Assembly (NCBI GenBank): GCA_017983795.1
Contig: JAGOAS010000013.1
Location: 1 to 64,000, forward strand
Origin: Piscinibacter sp.
GTDB taxonomy: Bacteria; Pseudomonadota; Gammaproteobacteria; Burkholderiales; Burkholderiaceae_C
Direction: 5' to 3'
Length of the DNA stretch: 64,000 nt
The notes beneath the pieces were generated by a model. It saw only the letters and a program-made list of their open reading frames with translations. It was not told the DNA's origin and searched no databases. The position numbers were made by a program, and so were the translations under genes. Positions 43,190 through 56,105 of this stretch are shown here, piece after piece (the stretch's first letter is position 1; every line of letters begins with the position of its first letter).

Positions 43190-44572
43190 TCAGCCTTTCA
43201 CCCAGGTCGTGCCTTGCGGCGAGTCCTTGAGGACGATGCCGCGATCGGCGAGTTCCTTGCGGATCGCGTCGGCCCGCGCGAAATCACGCGCGGCCTTGGC
43301 TGCGGCACGCGCGGCGATGCGCTCGTCGATCCAGGCCGCATCGCCGCTGTCATGTCCCGTGCCGCCTTGCAGGAAGGCGCGCGGCGCCTGCTGCAGGATG
43401 CCCACCGTCGCGGCGAGGCCCTTGAGCAGCGCGGCCGTCTGCGGTGAGCGCGTGCGGTTGAGTTCACCGGCGAGGTCGAACAGCACCGCGAAGGCCACCG
43501 GCGTGTTGAAGTCGTCGTTCATCGCGGCGCGGAAGGCGGCGGCCTGCGGCTGCGCCCAGTCGGGCTCGGCGTTCGCCACCTCGATGCCGTCGAGCGCGGT
43601 ATACAGGCGCCGCAGCGCGCTCTTCGCATCCTCGAGATTCGCGTCGCTGAAGTTGAACGGGCTGCGGTAGTGCGTGCGCAGCATGAAGAAGCGCAGCGTC
43701 TCGCCGTCGAAGTGCTTGAGCACGTCGCGGATGGTGAAGAAGTTGCCCAGCGACTTCGACATCTTCACGTTGTCGACGTTGAGGAAGCCGTTGTGCATCC
43801 AGGTGTCGACGAAGCGCGTGCCGTTGGCGCCCTCGCTCTGGGCGATCTCGTTCTCGTGGTGCGGGAAGATCAGGTCCAGCCCGCCGCCGTGGATGTCGAA
43901 GTGCTCGCCGAGCAGCGTGCAGCCCATCGCCGAGCACTCGATGTGCCAGCCGGGGCGGCCGCTGCCGAACTCACTGGCCCACTTGGCGTCGTCGGGCTCG
44001 CTCTCCTTGGCCGACTTCCACAGGACGAAGTCGAGCGGATCTTCCTTGCCGTCGAGCACCGCGACGCGCTCGCCGGCGCGCAGCTGGTCGAGCGACTTGC
44101 CGGAGAGCTTGCCGTAGCCCGGGAACTTGCGCACCGAGTAGTTCACGTCGCCGTTGCTGGCGCGGTAGGCGAGGCCCTTGCGCTCGAGCGTGGCGATCAT
44201 CTGCAGCATCTGCGGCACGTACTCGGTGGCGCGCGGCTCGTGGGTCGGCGGCAGCACGCCGATGCGGCCGATGTCCTCGTGCATCGCCGCGGTCATCTCG
44301 GCGGTGAGCTGGCGGATGGGGATGCCGCGCTCCACCGCGCGCTTGATGATCTTGTCGTCGATGTCGGTGATGTTGCGCACGTAGGTGACCTGGTAGCCGA
44401 GCGTGCGCAGCCAGCGGTACACCATGTCGAACACCAGCAGGAAGCGCGCATGGCCGACGTGGCAGAGGTCGTAGATCGTCATGCCGCACACGTACATGCG
44501 CACGTGCTGGGGATCGATCGGCGTGAAGGTCTCGACGGCACGCGAAAGCGTGTTGTGGATGCGCAGCGTCAT
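43190..44572 (-). CDS. cysS: Cysteine-tRNA ligase
   Basis: The 460-aa protein is a class I aminoacyl-tRNA synthetase. [20 protein letters not shown] carries the zinc cysteine and the HxGH signature, [20 protein letters not shown] the remaining zinc ligands and HIECSA motif, and [12 protein letters not shown] the KMSKS loop. The C-terminal part is the tRNA-binding helical domain. It starts the minus-strand series cysS-alkA-accA-tilS-lysC; upstream, the TPR gene is divergent. Confidence 0.97.
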   Translation of the reverse strand: MTLRIHNTLSRAVETFTPIDPQHVRMYVCGMTIYDLCHVGHARFLLVFDMVYRWLRTLGYQVTYVRNITDIDDKIIKRAVERGIPIRQLTAEMTAAMHEDIGRIGVLPPTHEPRATEYVPQMLQMIATLERKGLAYRASNGDVNYSVRKFPGYGKLSGKSLDQLRAGERVAVLDGKEDPLDFVLWKSAKESEPDDAKWASEFGSGRPGWHIECSAMGCTLLGEHFDIHGGGLDLIFPHHENEIAQSEGANGTRFVDTWMHNGFLNVDNVKMSKSLGNFFTIRDVLKHFDGETLRFFMLRTHYRSPFNFSDANLEDAKSALRRLYTALDGIEVANAEPDWAQPQAAAFRAAMNDDFNTPVAFAVLFDLAGELNRTRSPQTAALLKGLAATVGILQQAPRAFLQGGTGHDSGDAAWIDERIAARAAAKAARDFARADAIRKELADRGIVLKDSPQGTTWVKG

Positions 44573-44746
44573 GGGCCGGAGGGCGGGGATGGTCGGGGTC
44601 TGGCGCCGCTACGAACAAGGCCGGCGCATCGTCCCCGCGGCGCGTGCGGCCCAGGGGCTGAACTAGAATCGAATCAGTATAGCGGCAGCCTCCGCGCCCC
44701 ACGTCGGGGTCGACACCACCCGCCCTGCCGCCCCGCCGATCGCCGC

Positions 44747-45256
44747 ATGCGCTTCCTCCGTCCTTGTCTGCTCGTCCTGCTGCTCGCCGCAGGCGCGGTT
44801 CGCGCCGACGAATTGCAGGAAGTCCAGCGCCTGCACGCGGCGGGGCAGACGAACGAAGCGCTCGAACGCGCGCGCAAGCTGGTCGCGGCCGCGCCCAAGG
44901 ACGCCGCGATGCGCTTCCAGATCGGCGTGATGCTGGCCGAGAGCGGCCGCACCGCGGAAGCGCGCGAAACCTTCGAACGCCTGGTGCAGGACTATCCGGA
45001 ACTGCCCGAGCCCTACAACAACCTCGCGGCGCTGAAGGCGGCCGCCGGCGACTATGAAGGCGCCAGGAGTTCGCTCGACCAGGCCCTGCGCGCCAACCCG
45101 ACGCTGGCCACCGCCCACGAGAATCTCGGCGACGTGCAGGTGATGTTGGCACTGCGCTCCTACGCACGCGCGCTGCAGCTCGACCCGGCCGCTGCCGGCG
45201 TGCCTGGCAAGCTCGCCTTGCTGCGGCAACTGCTGCAGAGCTCGCCGGCGCGTTGA
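44747..45256 (+). CDS. Tetratricopeptide-repeat periplasmic protein
   Basis: The 169-aa protein has a signal peptide ([20 protein letters not shown]) and three to four TPR units, for example [20 protein letters not shown] and [20 protein letters not shown] with [20 protein letters not shown]. TPRs form protein-binding solenoids; the partner is unknown. ATG 44747 is chosen at the start of the signal peptide. The position before ppiA is typical in Burkholderiales. Confidence 0.83.
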   Translation: MRFLRPCLLVLLLAAGAVRADELQEVQRLHAAGQTNEALERARKLVAAAPKDAAMRFQIGVMLAESGRTAEARETFERLVQDYPELPEPYNNLAALKAAAGDYEGARSSLDQALRANPTLATAHENLGDVQVMLALRSYARALQLDPAAAGVPGKLALLRQLLQSSPAR

Positions 45257-45308
45257 ACCCGCGATCCGTTTCGTCCGCTTCCCGTCCCTCGCTCAGGAGA
45301 TCCCCACG

Positions 45309-45878
45309 ATGAACATCCGCCGCTTCGGTCACGCCCTGCTCGCCGCCGCCTTCGCGCTCGGCGTGCACGCTGCTGCCCAGGCCCAGAAGGTCAAGTTCGC
45401 CACCAGCGCCGGCGACATCGTCGTCGAGCTCGACGCCGCCAAGGCGCCCAAGACGGTCGCGAACTTCGTCGAGTACGTGAAGGCCGGCCACTACGACGGC
45501 ACCATCTTCCACCGCGTCATTCCCAACTTCATGATCCAGGGCGGCGGCATGACGCCCGACATGAAGGAGAAGGCGACGCGCGCGCCCATCCCGCTGGAGA
45601 GCGGCAACGGCCTGGACAACCTGCGCGGCACGCTCGCGATGGCGCGCACCATGGATCCGAACTCGGCCACCGCGCAGTTCTTCATCAACGTGGTCGACAA
45701 CGGTTTTCTCAACAAGGCGCAATCGCGCGACGGCAACGGTTATGCCGTCTTCGGAAAGGTCGTCTCCGGCATGGAGGTGGTCGACAAGATCCGCGCCGTT
45801 CCCACGGGCAACAAGGGCATGCACCAGAACGTGCCGCTCGAACCCGTCGTCATCAACAAGGCCACTCTGGAGAAGTGA
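45309..45878 (+). CDS. ppiA: Periplasmic peptidyl-prolyl cis-trans isomerase
   Basis: The 189-aa protein is a cyclophilin with a signal peptide ([20 protein letters not shown], cut after AAQA). [20 protein letters not shown], then [17 protein letters not shown], are the cyclophilin core with catalytic arginine (FHR). It speeds proline isomerisation during folding in the periplasm. It is followed by a close cytoplasmic paralogue one base after its stop, suggesting a tandem duplication. Confidence 0.93.
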   Translation: MNIRRFGHALLAAAFALGVHAAAQAQKVKFATSAGDIVVELDAAKAPKTVANFVEYVKAGHYDGTIFHRVIPNFMIQGGGMTPDMKEKATRAPIPLESGNGLDNLRGTLAMARTMDPNSATAQFFINVVDNGFLNKAQSRDGNGYAVFGKVVSGMEVVDKIRAVPTGNKGMHQNVPLEPVVINKATLEK

Positions 45879-45879
45879 C

Positions 45880-46380
45880 ATGGGCACCAAGATTCAACTG
45901 CAGACCAGCAAGGGCGACATCACCATCGAGCTCGACGACGTCAAGGCGCCGGCGAGCGCGGCCAACTTCATCGAGTACGTGAAGGCCGGCCACTACGACG
46001 GCACGGTGTTCCACCGCGTCATCCCCGGCTTCATGATCCAGGGCGGCGGCTTCGAGCCCGGCATGAAGCAGAAGCCGACGCGCGCGCCGATCCAGAACGA
46101 GTCGGCCAACGGCCTCACCAACGACCACTACACCATCGCCATGGCGCGCACCTCGGCGCCGCACTCGGCGTCGTCGCAGTTCTTCATCAATGCCACCGAC
46201 AACGGCTTCCTCAACAAGGCGCAGTCGCAGGATGGCTGGGGCTACGCGGTGTTCGGCAAGGTGACAGCCGGCACGGAAGTGGTGGACGCGATCGAGAAGG
46301 TCAAGACCGGCCGCAGCGGCATGCACGGTGACGTGCCGGTCGAGGATGTGCTGATCCAGCGCGCCACGGTGCTCGGCTGA
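45880..46380 (+). CDS. ppiB: Cytoplasmic peptidyl-prolyl cis-trans isomerase
   Basis: The 166-aa cyclophilin lacks a signal peptide and is otherwise highly similar to the gene before it: HYDGTVFHRVIPGFMIQGGG and [20 protein letters not shown]. The start is ATG 45880, one base after the ppiA stop. It helps protein folding in the cytoplasm. The arrangement ppiA-ppiB-lpxH is common in Burkholderiales. Confidence 0.95.
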   Translation: MGTKIQLQTSKGDITIELDDVKAPASAANFIEYVKAGHYDGTVFHRVIPGFMIQGGGFEPGMKQKPTRAPIQNESANGLTNDHYTIAMARTSAPHSASSQFFINATDNGFLNKAQSQDGWGYAVFGKVTAGTEVVDAIEKVKTGRSGMHGDVPVEDVLIQRATVLG

Positions 46381-46399
46381 GCGCACGACGCTCCATCCG

Positions 46400-47173
46400 A
46401 TGAGGTTCGCTGAGTTCGAGGCGCCGGCGCACGCGACGGCGATCGACTTCATCAGCGACCTGCATCTGTCCGGCGAGGCGCCGCGCACCTTCGAGCGCTG
46501 GGCCGGCTACCTGCGCGACACGCCGGCCTCGGCGGTGTTCATCCTCGGTGACCTGTTCGAGGTCTGGGTGGGCGACGATGCACGCCATGCCGGCTTCGAG
46601 GCGCGCTGCGCCGCGGTGCTGACCGAGGCTGCCACGCAGCGCACGCTCGCCTTCATGCGCGGCAACCGCGACTTCCTGGTCGGCGCCGAACTGCTGCGTG
46701 ACTGCGGCGTGCACGAACTCGAAGATCCGACCGTGCTGCTCGCCTTCGGCCAGCGCCTGCTGCTCTCGCACGGCGACGCGCTGTGCCTCGCCGACCACGA
46801 GTACCAGGCCTTCCGCACGCTGGTGCGCGGCGCGGCCTGGCAGCGCGACTTCCTCGCCCGCCCGCTCGAAGAGCGCCAGCGTCTGGCGCGCCAGATGCGC
46901 GACCACAGCGAGCAGCGCAAGCGCGGCATGGCGTTGGAAGACTGGGTCGACCTCGACAAGCCCGCCACGCTGCGCTGGATGCGCGAGGCGCGCACGCCGA
47001 CGCTGATCCACGGCCACACGCACCGCCCGGCGCGTGAGGAACTCGCCCCAGGCTTCGTGCGCGAGGTGCTGAGCGACTGGGATTGCGACGGCGACGGCGA
47101 CGGCGTACCGCGCGCCGAGGTCCTTCGCCTGACGGCCGACGGCCGGCTGACGCGCCTGCCGCTCGCCGCATGA
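46400..47173 (+). CDS. lpxH: UDP-2,3-diacylglucosamine hydrolase
   Basis: The 257-aa calcineurin-like phosphoesterase cleaves UDP-2,3-diacylglucosamine to lipid X and UMP in lipid A synthesis. The metal-binding motifs are DFISDLHLS, GDLFEVWVGDD, RGNRDFLVG, LSHGDALCLAD and HGHTHRP. It is close to the family length. It overlaps the following mtfA by four bases. Confidence 0.94.
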   Translation: MRFAEFEAPAHATAIDFISDLHLSGEAPRTFERWAGYLRDTPASAVFILGDLFEVWVGDDARHAGFEARCAAVLTEAATQRTLAFMRGNRDFLVGAELLRDCGVHELEDPTVLLAFGQRLLLSHGDALCLADHEYQAFRTLVRGAAWQRDFLARPLEERQRLARQMRDHSEQRKRGMALEDWVDLDKPATLRWMREARTPTLIHGHTHRPAREELAPGFVREVLSDWDCDGDGDGVPRAEVLRLTADGRLTRLPLAA

Positions 47174-47943
47174 TTGCCGGCTGGTGGCGGCGCCGGCGCG
47201 CCGCGCGCACGCTGCAGCACCGGGCCATCCCCGATGCCCTCTGGACGCTCACGCTGGCGCGCTATCCCTTCATCGCGCGGCGCAGCGAAGCCGACCGGCA
47301 AGGCCTGCGTGAACTCGCCACGCTGTTCCTGGCCGACAAGGAATTCGCCGGCATGCAGGGGCTGGAGGTCGACGACGGCATGGCCGTGGCCATCGCCGCG
47401 CAGGCCTGCCTGCCGATCCTGCGGCTGGGCCTGGCGCAGTACGACGCCTTCAAGGGCATCGTCGTGCACCCCGACATCGTCGTCGCGCGCCGCGAGGTGA
47501 TGGACGAGGACGGCATCGTCCATCACTACGACGAGGAACTGGCCGGCGAGGCCATGGAAGGCGGCCCGGTGATGCTCACGTGGCGCGACGTGGCCGATGC
47601 CGGTGACAGCGCCGAGTGGGGCTACAACGTGGTGGTGCACGAGTTTGCCCACGTGCTCGACATGCGCGACGGCGCTTCCGACGGCGTGCCGCTGCTGCCC
47701 GACCGCGCCGCGCGCGAACGCTGGCTGGCCGTGCTCAAGCCCGAGTGGCAGGACTTCTGCGAACGCGTCGATGCCGGCGAGGACACGCTCATCGACCCCT
47801 ACGGCGCCGAGGCGATCGACGAATTCTTCGCCGTCGCCTCCGAATTGTTCTTCGTCGACGCTGCCACCATGCGGAGCGAGCACCCCGCGTTGTACGAGTT
47901 GCTCGCCGGCTACTACCGGCAGGATCCGGCCGCCGACGCCTGA
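47170..47943 (+). CDS. mtfA: MtfA-type zinc-dependent peptidase
   Basis: The 257-aa protein carries the zinc-peptidase motif VVHEFAHVLDMRDG (HExxH) with the downstream glutamate in AIDEFFAVASELFF, and other MtfA signs such as RRSEADRQGLRELATLFLAD. In enterobacteria MtfA binds the repressor Mlc and derepresses the glucose PTS; whether that role holds in this organism is unknown. ATG 47170 overlaps the lpxH stop. The convergent clpA ends five bases away. Confidence 0.9.
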   Translation: MIAGWWRRRRAARTLQHRAIPDALWTLTLARYPFIARRSEADRQGLRELATLFLADKEFAGMQGLEVDDGMAVAIAAQACLPILRLGLAQYDAFKGIVVHPDIVVARREVMDEDGIVHHYDEELAGEAMEGGPVMLTWRDVADAGDSAEWGYNVVVHEFAHVLDMRDGASDGVPLLPDRAARERWLAVLKPEWQDFCERVDAGEDTLIDPYGAEAIDEFFAVASELFFVDAATMRSEHPALYELLAGYYRQDPAADA

Positions 47944-47947
47944 CGGA

Positions 47948-50250
<2,303 letters not shown>

Positions 50251-50254
<4 letters not shown>

Positions 50255-50607
50255 GCGGCCTCCATAATGCACTGCAACGGGTGGCCGCCGCGCCGCGCGG
50301 CAGCCAGCACCAGTTCTACCTTGGTTGCGGCCACGTCCTTGGTGTAGACGCCGCAGACACCCCGACCTTCATGGTGAATCTTCAACATGATCTGCGTCGC
50401 GGTTTCGAGGTCGCGCTTGAAATACTCCTGCAACACCATCACGACGAACTCCATCGGTGTGTAGTCGTCGTTGAGCATCACCACCTGGTACATCCGGGGC
50501 GGCTTGGTGCGCTGCGTGCGCCGCTCGACGACGACTGCGCCCTGCCCGTCGTCGGGCACTCCCTTGCCGGGAGGCGCAGGCGGCTGCGGCGGTGTTTCGT
50601 CGGGCAT
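50251..50607 (-). CDS. clpS: ClpA adaptor ClpS
   Basis: The 118-aa protein is the N-end-rule adaptor that delivers substrates to Clp[22 protein letters not shown] (with the binding-pocket residues), [20 protein letters not shown] and the final YxLxAAxRxGHPL helix are diagnostic. A flexible proline- and glutamine-rich N-terminus precedes them. Start 50607; its end overlaps the clpA start, so the pair is an operon. Confidence 0.96.
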
Positions 50608-50814
50608 GAAAACATTCTATCGACTTGACCGAGCACCCGGTCCCAGGGCTGGATATTGCACCGCGCGCGCGGATCACAAGTGCGCCAAATGCCCTTCCCT
50701 GCGCCGGCAATTCCCGGCACGCGCGGGAATGCCGAATGAACAAGCCTTGCGTTGCTTCAATGACACGGACTCGAACGGCCACCCAGAATGATCTGTTCCA
50801 AAGAGGAGGACAGC

Positions 50815-51063
50815 ATGCCGATCGGCACGGTGAAGTGGTTCAACGACGCCAAGGGCTTCGGCTTCATCGAGCCTGAAGGCGGTGGCGAGGATGTTTTCGC
50901 GCATTTCTCGGCGATCCAGATGGAAGGCTTCCGCACCCTCAAGCAGGGCGGCAAGGTGAGCTACGAGCTGGTGCAAGGCCCCAAGGGCCAACTGGCCCAG
51001 AACATCCAGCCGGTCGGCGCACCGGCCTCGCGCCGCCTCACCGACACCGCCACCGAACCCTGA
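50815..51063 (+). CDS. Cold-shock domain protein
   Basis: The 82-aa protein has one cold-shock domain with both RNA-binding motifs: KGFGFI (RNP1) and DVFAHF (RNP2), starting [20 protein letters not shown]. These proteins melt RNA structures and act as transcription antiterminators. ATG 50815 follows AAGAGGAGG, which settles the start over the frame that extends to 50788. The tail after the domain (about 15 residues) is longer than in CspA. A terminator follows. Confidence 0.95.
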   Translation: MPIGTVKWFNDAKGFGFIEPEGGGEDVFAHFSAIQMEGFRTLKQGGKVSYELVQGPKGQLAQNIQPVGAPASRRLTDTATEP

Positions 51064-51087
51064 AGCGGCCGCCGCCCGCCAAACGAC

Positions 51088-51112
51088 AAAGGGCCCGCAG
51101 TGCGGGCCCTTC
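51088..51112 (+). terminator. Terminator after the cold-shock gene
   Basis: AAGGGCCCGCA and TGCGGGCCCTT form an 11-bp stem around a one- to two-base loop, 25 bases after the stop. A short T-containing stretch follows. The hairpin is symmetrical, so it may also serve the convergent icd transcript. Confidence 0.75.
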
Positions 51113-51157
51113 GCGTTTCCGGCAGCGATGCGGAGCGATTCACTCCGCGTGCCCGGC

Positions 51158-52411
<1,254 letters not shown>

Positions 52412-52514
52412 GGACTCTGTCTCCGCGCTTGGGGGTGAGTGGTCTTATCGGAACGTGGAATTCTATTCCACGGTGTCTGTCAATCGACTGACAAGGGCGT
52501 TGCCGCTGCCGTGA

Positions 52515-53204
52515 TCAGAACGGCAGGCAGAAGTCGCTGCCCATCGCCGTGGCGATGCCGTGCGCGAGCGCCCAGCCCGAGGCGCCGGCGAGCATCAGCC
52601 CCGCGAGCCGCACTGCCAGCACCTGCGCACGGCCAGCGTGCTTGCCGGCCAGGCGCAGCCACAGCGCGGGCCCCAGCCACAGGCCTAGGCCGGAGCCGGC
52701 GGCGAACAGCGCCATCAGTGTTGCACCTTCGAGTGCATTCGAGCCGAGCGCGGCAACGACCAGGGCCGACTGCAGCAGGCCGCAAGGCAGCGCCACCCAC
52801 AGCGAGCCCGCAGCGGCGGCACCCGCCGGGCCGCGCATCCAGATGATCTTGCGGCCGCTGGCGCCGCGGCCGAAGTTGTCGATGAAGGCGGGCTGGCGGC
52901 CACGCAGCAGCAGCCACACGCCGAGCACGAAAGCTGCCACCTGCAGCAGCGTCCACAGCGGCCGCAGGATGGCCACCTGGGCGCCCTGCGTGGCCAGCCA
53001 CGAGACGCTGCCTGCCGCGAGCGCGCCGCCGGCCGCATAGCTCGCCAGCCGCGCGGCATGGAACGACACGGTGCTCGCCTCCTGCGCGACGCCACCGGCG
53101 CAACCGCGCACGATGCCCGTGCAGGCCGCGCCGCACATCGCCGCGCAATGCGGCGCACCGGCCAGGCCCATCAGCAAGGCAGTGGCAGCGAGCGCGGCGT
53201 TCAT
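52515..53204 (-). CDS. TauE/SafE-like (DsbD_2 family) membrane protein
   Basis: The 229-aa protein has six or so membrane helices and a cysteine cluster, HCAAMCGAAC, near the N-terminus (about residues 19-28). This fits the DsbD_2/sulfite exporter TauE/SafE-like family often found beside cbb3 oxidase genes, where relatives have been linked to copper handling or oxidase maturation. Which of these it does cannot be told. It lies directly behind hemN, 10 bases after its stop, so probably co-transcribed in low oxygen. Confidence 0.78.
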   Translation of the reverse strand: MNAALAATALLMGLAGAPHCAAMCGAACTGIVRGCAGGVAQEASTVSFHAARLASYAAGGALAAGSVSWLATQGAQVAILRPLWTLLQVAAFVLGVWLLLRGRQPAFIDNFGRGASGRKIIWMRGPAGAAAAGSLWVALPCGLLQSALVVAALGSNALEGATLMALFAAGSGLGLWLGPALWLRLAGKHAGRAQVLAVRLAGLMLAGASGWALAHGIATAMGSDFCLPF

Positions 53205-53214
53205 GCCCGCAAGC

Positions 53215-54630
53215 TTAGATGATGCGAGAGAAACGCTCCCGCGTGCGGTCGGCCTGCAGGTACTTGTCGAACACCATCGCGACGCTGCGAATGAAGTACC
53301 AGCCCAGTGCCGTGACCTGGATTGCCGTGGGTTCGATCACCACCAGGCCCGAGGCTTCCACCGCGCGCAGCTGCTCGAGCTCGGCGGCAAAGTGCTTGCG
53401 GAAGTCGATCAGGTGCGCGAGCTCGATCGACTCGAATTCGAGCCGCCCCTGGCACATGATGGCCATGATGACCGCACGGCGCAGCAGATCCTCGCGCGTC
53501 AGCGCCAGGCCGCGCACCACGGGAAACTCGCCGTGGTTCACGGCGTCGTAGTACTCGTCCAGCGTCTTGGCGTTCTGGCTGTAGGTGGCGCCGACGCGGC
53601 CGATGGACGAGACGCCCAGGCCGATCAGATCGCAGTCGGGCTGCGTGCTGTAGCCCTGGAAATTGCGATGCAGCCGGCCCTGGCGCTTGGCCGCGGCGAG
53701 CGAGTCGCCCGGCAGCGCGAAGTGGTCCATGCCGATGTACTGGTAGCCCTGGCCGACGAAGCCCGCGATGGCCTCCGACAGCATGCGCACCTTGTCGGCC
53801 GCCGCCGGAATCGCGGCGGTGTCGATGCGGCGCTGCGGCTTGAAGCGCTGCGGCAGGTGGGCATACGAATACAGCGCGATGCGCTCGGGGCGCAGCTCGG
53901 CCACCTGGCTCACGGTGCGCTGCAAGGATTCGGGCGTCTGCTTGGGCAGGCCGTAGATCAGGTCGACGTTGGTCGACTCGAAGCCGAGCTGGCGCGCCGA
54001 CTCCATCAGCGCGGCGACCATCTCGCGGCTCTGCACGCGGTGCACGGCGTGCTGCACGGCGGCGTCGAAATCCTGCACGCCGAAGCTCAGGCGGTTGAAG
54101 CCCAGGCTGGCCAGATGGGCGAGGCGGTCGTGGTTGACGGTGCGCGGATCGACCTCGATCGAGGTCTCGGCGCCCGGCGCGATGCGGAAGGCGCGACGCA
54201 GCGAGGCCATCACCCGCGTCAGCTCGGCATCGTTGAGGAAGGTCGGCGAGCCGCCGCCGAAGTGCAGCTGCGAGACCGGCTGGCCGGCGCCGAGGTGCGC
54301 GACGTGCAGGGCGATCTCCTTGTCGAGCGCATCGAGGTACTCGGCTGCGCGCTCGTGGTGCTTGGTGATCACCTTGTTGCACGCGCAGTAGTAGCACAGC
54401 GACTCGCAGAACGGGATGTGCACGTAGACCGACAGCGGGCTCGCGCCGCCGATCACGCCGCCGCCGGCGGCGCGCTGTTCGAGCGCGCGGATGTAGTCGT
54501 CGGGGCCGAAGGCATCGACGAAGCGGTCGGCGGTCGGGTAGGAGGTGTAGCGCGGGCCGTTGACGTCGAGCCGGCGCAGCAGCTCCTCGGTCACGACGGG
54601 GCGCTCGATGGGGGCGTGGGACGTCGACAT
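53215..54630 (-). CDS. hemN: Oxygen-independent coproporphyrinogen III oxidase
   Basis: The 471-aa radical-SAM enzyme makes protoporphyrinogen IX without oxygen, for haem in microaerobic or anaerobic growth. The cluster motif is CESLCYYCACN (CxxxCxxC), preceded by NGPRYTSYPTADRFVDAFGP and followed by LHFGGGSPTFLNDAELTRVM. Start ATG 54630 begins the conserved MSTSHAP; an extension to 54663 is less likely. An FNR box lies upstream, shared with the divergent fnr gene. Confidence 0.95.
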   Translation of the reverse strand: MSTSHAPIERPVVTEELLRRLDVNGPRYTSYPTADRFVDAFGPDDYIRALEQRAAGGGVIGGASPLSVYVHIPFCESLCYYCACNKVITKHHERAAEYLDALDKEIALHVAHLGAGQPVSQLHFGGGSPTFLNDAELTRVMASLRRAFRIAPGAETSIEVDPRTVNHDRLAHLASLGFNRLSFGVQDFDAAVQHAVHRVQSREMVAALMESARQLGFESTNVDLIYGLPKQTPESLQRTVSQVAELRPERIALYSYAHLPQRFKPQRRIDTAAIPAAADKVRMLSEAIAGFVGQGYQYIGMDHFALPGDSLAAAKRQGRLHRNFQGYSTQPDCDLIGLGVSSIGRVGATYSQNAKTLDEYYDAVNHGEFPVVRGLALTREDLLRRAVIMAIMCQGRLEFESIELAHLIDFRKHFAAELEQLRAVEASGLVVIEPTAIQVTALGWYFIRSVAMVFDKYLQADRTRERFSRII

Positions 54631-54668
54631 GATGGAGCGTGACTGTGCCTTGCCTCCCGTCAAGCGCC

Positions 54669-54682
54669 TTGACGTGAATCAA
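54669..54682. promoter_or_regulatory. FNR box between hemN and fnr
   Basis: TTGACGTGAATCAA matches the FNR/Anr consensus TTGAT-x4-ATCAA at nine of ten half-site positions. It is 39 bases upstream of the hemN ATG and 65 bases upstream of the fnr ATG, so it fits hemN activation by FNR under low oxygen and may also serve autoregulation of fnr. Confidence 0.8.
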
Positions 54683-54746
54683 CGGGCTGCCACGAGGCGA
54701 ACCGGAGAATAATTCACTGCCCTCCACCACACCGGATGTGACGTTC

Positions 54747-55547
54747 ATGACCGCCTCCAAGGCCCGCCTCGACGATGCGGAGCGCACGTCGGACATCACG
54801 CCGCGCAGCCCCATGAACCCCGTCGTGCCGATCCGGGCGGAAGCCTTCAAGGTTGCCTGCTCCAACTGCAACCTGCGCGAGCTGTGCCTGCCGGTCGGGC
54901 TGACGGATCCGGATCTGGAGCGACTCGACGAGCTGGTCGCCAAGCGCCGCTCGGTGACGCGCGGTGACGCGCTGTTCCGCACCGGTGACGCGTTCCAGTC
55001 GCTCTACGCCGTGCGCACCGGCTTCTTCAAGACCTGCGTCTCGTCGGAGGACGGCCGCGACCAGGTCACCGGCTTCCAGATGGCCGGCGAGTTGCTCGGC
55101 CTGGACGGCATCAGCCACGACCGCCACAACTGCGACGCGATCGCGCTGGAAGACTCGCAGGTCTGCGTGATTCCCTTCGGCCAGCTCGAGGAGCTCTCGC
55201 GCGACTTCACGCCGCTGCAGCACCAGTTCCACAAGATCATGAGCCGCGAGATCGTGCGCGACCACGGCATGATGCTGCTGCTGGGCAGCATGCGCGCCGA
55301 GGAGCGCCTCGCGGCCTTCCTTCTGAACCTCACGCAGAGGCTGCAGGCGCGCGGCTTCTCGGCCTCGTCGCTGATCTTGCGCATGACGCGCGAGGAGATC
55401 GGCAGCTACCTTGGCCTCAAGCTCGAGACCGTCAGCCGCACCTTCTCGAAGTTCCAGGACGACGGCCTGCTTGAGGTGAAGCAGCGCCACATCCGCATCC
55501 TCGACGAAGCCGGCCTGCGCCAGCTGATCACCAGCACCGCCTGCTAG
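54747..55547 (+). CDS. fnr: FNR/Anr-type oxygen-sensing transcription regulator
   Basis: The 266-aa CRP-family protein has the cysteine set for an oxygen-labile 4Fe-4S cluster: CSNCNLRELC near residues 39-48 and a fourth cysteine in DRHNCDAIAL. A cyclic-nucleotide-binding-type beta-roll follows, then the helix-turn-helix LRMTREEIGSYLGLKLETVS with the recognition residues E and S-R of FNR. It should turn on hemN and ccoNOQP at low oxygen. ATG 54747 is chosen; GTG 54738 is possible. It ends tail-to-tail with the small membrane protein gene, overlapping by four bases. Confidence 0.94.
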   Translation: MTASKARLDDAERTSDITPRSPMNPVVPIRAEAFKVACSNCNLRELCLPVGLTDPDLERLDELVAKRRSVTRGDALFRTGDAFQSLYAVRTGFFKTCVSSEDGRDQVTGFQMAGELLGLDGISHDRHNCDAIALEDSQVCVIPFGQLEELSRDFTPLQHQFHKIMSREIVRDHGMMLLLGSMRAEERLAAFLLNLTQRLQARGFSASSLILRMTREEIGSYLGLKLETVSRTFSKFQDDGLLEVKQRHIRILDEAGLRQLITSTAC

Positions 55548-55804
55548 CGTGGCCAGTGCCGGCCTCGGTCGGCGTTGATCTGTTCCGGGCGGGTGTCGAG
55601 CAGCGCCATCAGCGCGCCGGCCACCGAGATCACGCTCCAGAAGATCAGGAAAGTGATGGTGTAGACCGCCTGGGCCGACCAGTTCAGCGCCTCGCCGCCG
55701 AACCAGTGCAGGTCGGCGGGGTCGACGACCACGAAAACGAGCATCTCCAGCACGCCGGCCATCAGGAAGGCCGGCCAGAGGATGGTCAGGGCGCGTTGCT
55801 TCAC
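55544..55804 (-). CDS. Small two-helix membrane protein of the cco locus
   Basis: The 86-aa protein has two hydrophobic helices (about 7-30 and 42-68), the second WSAQAVYTITFLIFWSVISV. I do not recognise a family name. It is the last gene of the cco cluster, after the FixH-like gene, and probably supports oxidase assembly. Confidence 0.65.
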   Translation of the reverse strand: MKQRALTILWPAFLMAGVLEMLVFVVVDPADLHWFGGEALNWSAQAVYTITFLIFWSVISVAGALMALLDTRPEQINADRGRHWPR

Positions 55805-55826
55805 GGGGTCTGAGTCTCGCCTGCGC

Positions 55827-56093
55827 TCACTGCTCGGCCGGCGTGGCCGCGTGGTTGCGGCCCTGCAGGGCCGGCGCCAGCGCGTCCTTGGGGCTCAGCT
55901 TGGGCGCCATGTTGTCGCCCGGCCGCACTTCGCCCTGCGGCGTGGTGGCGATCACCGGGTCGATGTGCTTCCAGGCGATCACGGCGGTGGCGATGCTCGC
56001 GATCACCACCGACAGCGGCCCGCCCACCACGACCCAGACCATGGGCACGCGGTACCACGGCGTCGTCTTCTGCTTGTCGTCCTGCATATCCAT
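55827..56093 (-). CDS. Short FixH/CcoH-like membrane protein
   Basis: The 88-aa protein has one membrane helix (VPMVWVVVGGPLSVVIASIA) after a short polar N-terminus starting MDMQDDKQKTTPWYRV; the W-Y-x-x-P start fits short FixH-like proteins found after ccoG. FixH helps assemble cbb3 oxidase and its copper supply. The usual larger FixH periplasmic domain is missing here; the tail is only about 50 residues. Confidence 0.68.
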   Translation of the reverse strand: MDMQDDKQKTTPWYRVPMVWVVVGGPLSVVIASIATAVIAWKHIDPVIATTPQGEVRPGDNMAPKLSPKDALAPALQGRNHAATPAEQ

Positions 56094-56105
56094 GTCCTTT
56101 GCGGT

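Noticed and set aside
45309-46380. One cyclophilin gene split by a frameshift
   Set aside because: Both ORFs are complete cyclophilins; the first has a signal peptide, the second does not, and each has its own start and stop.
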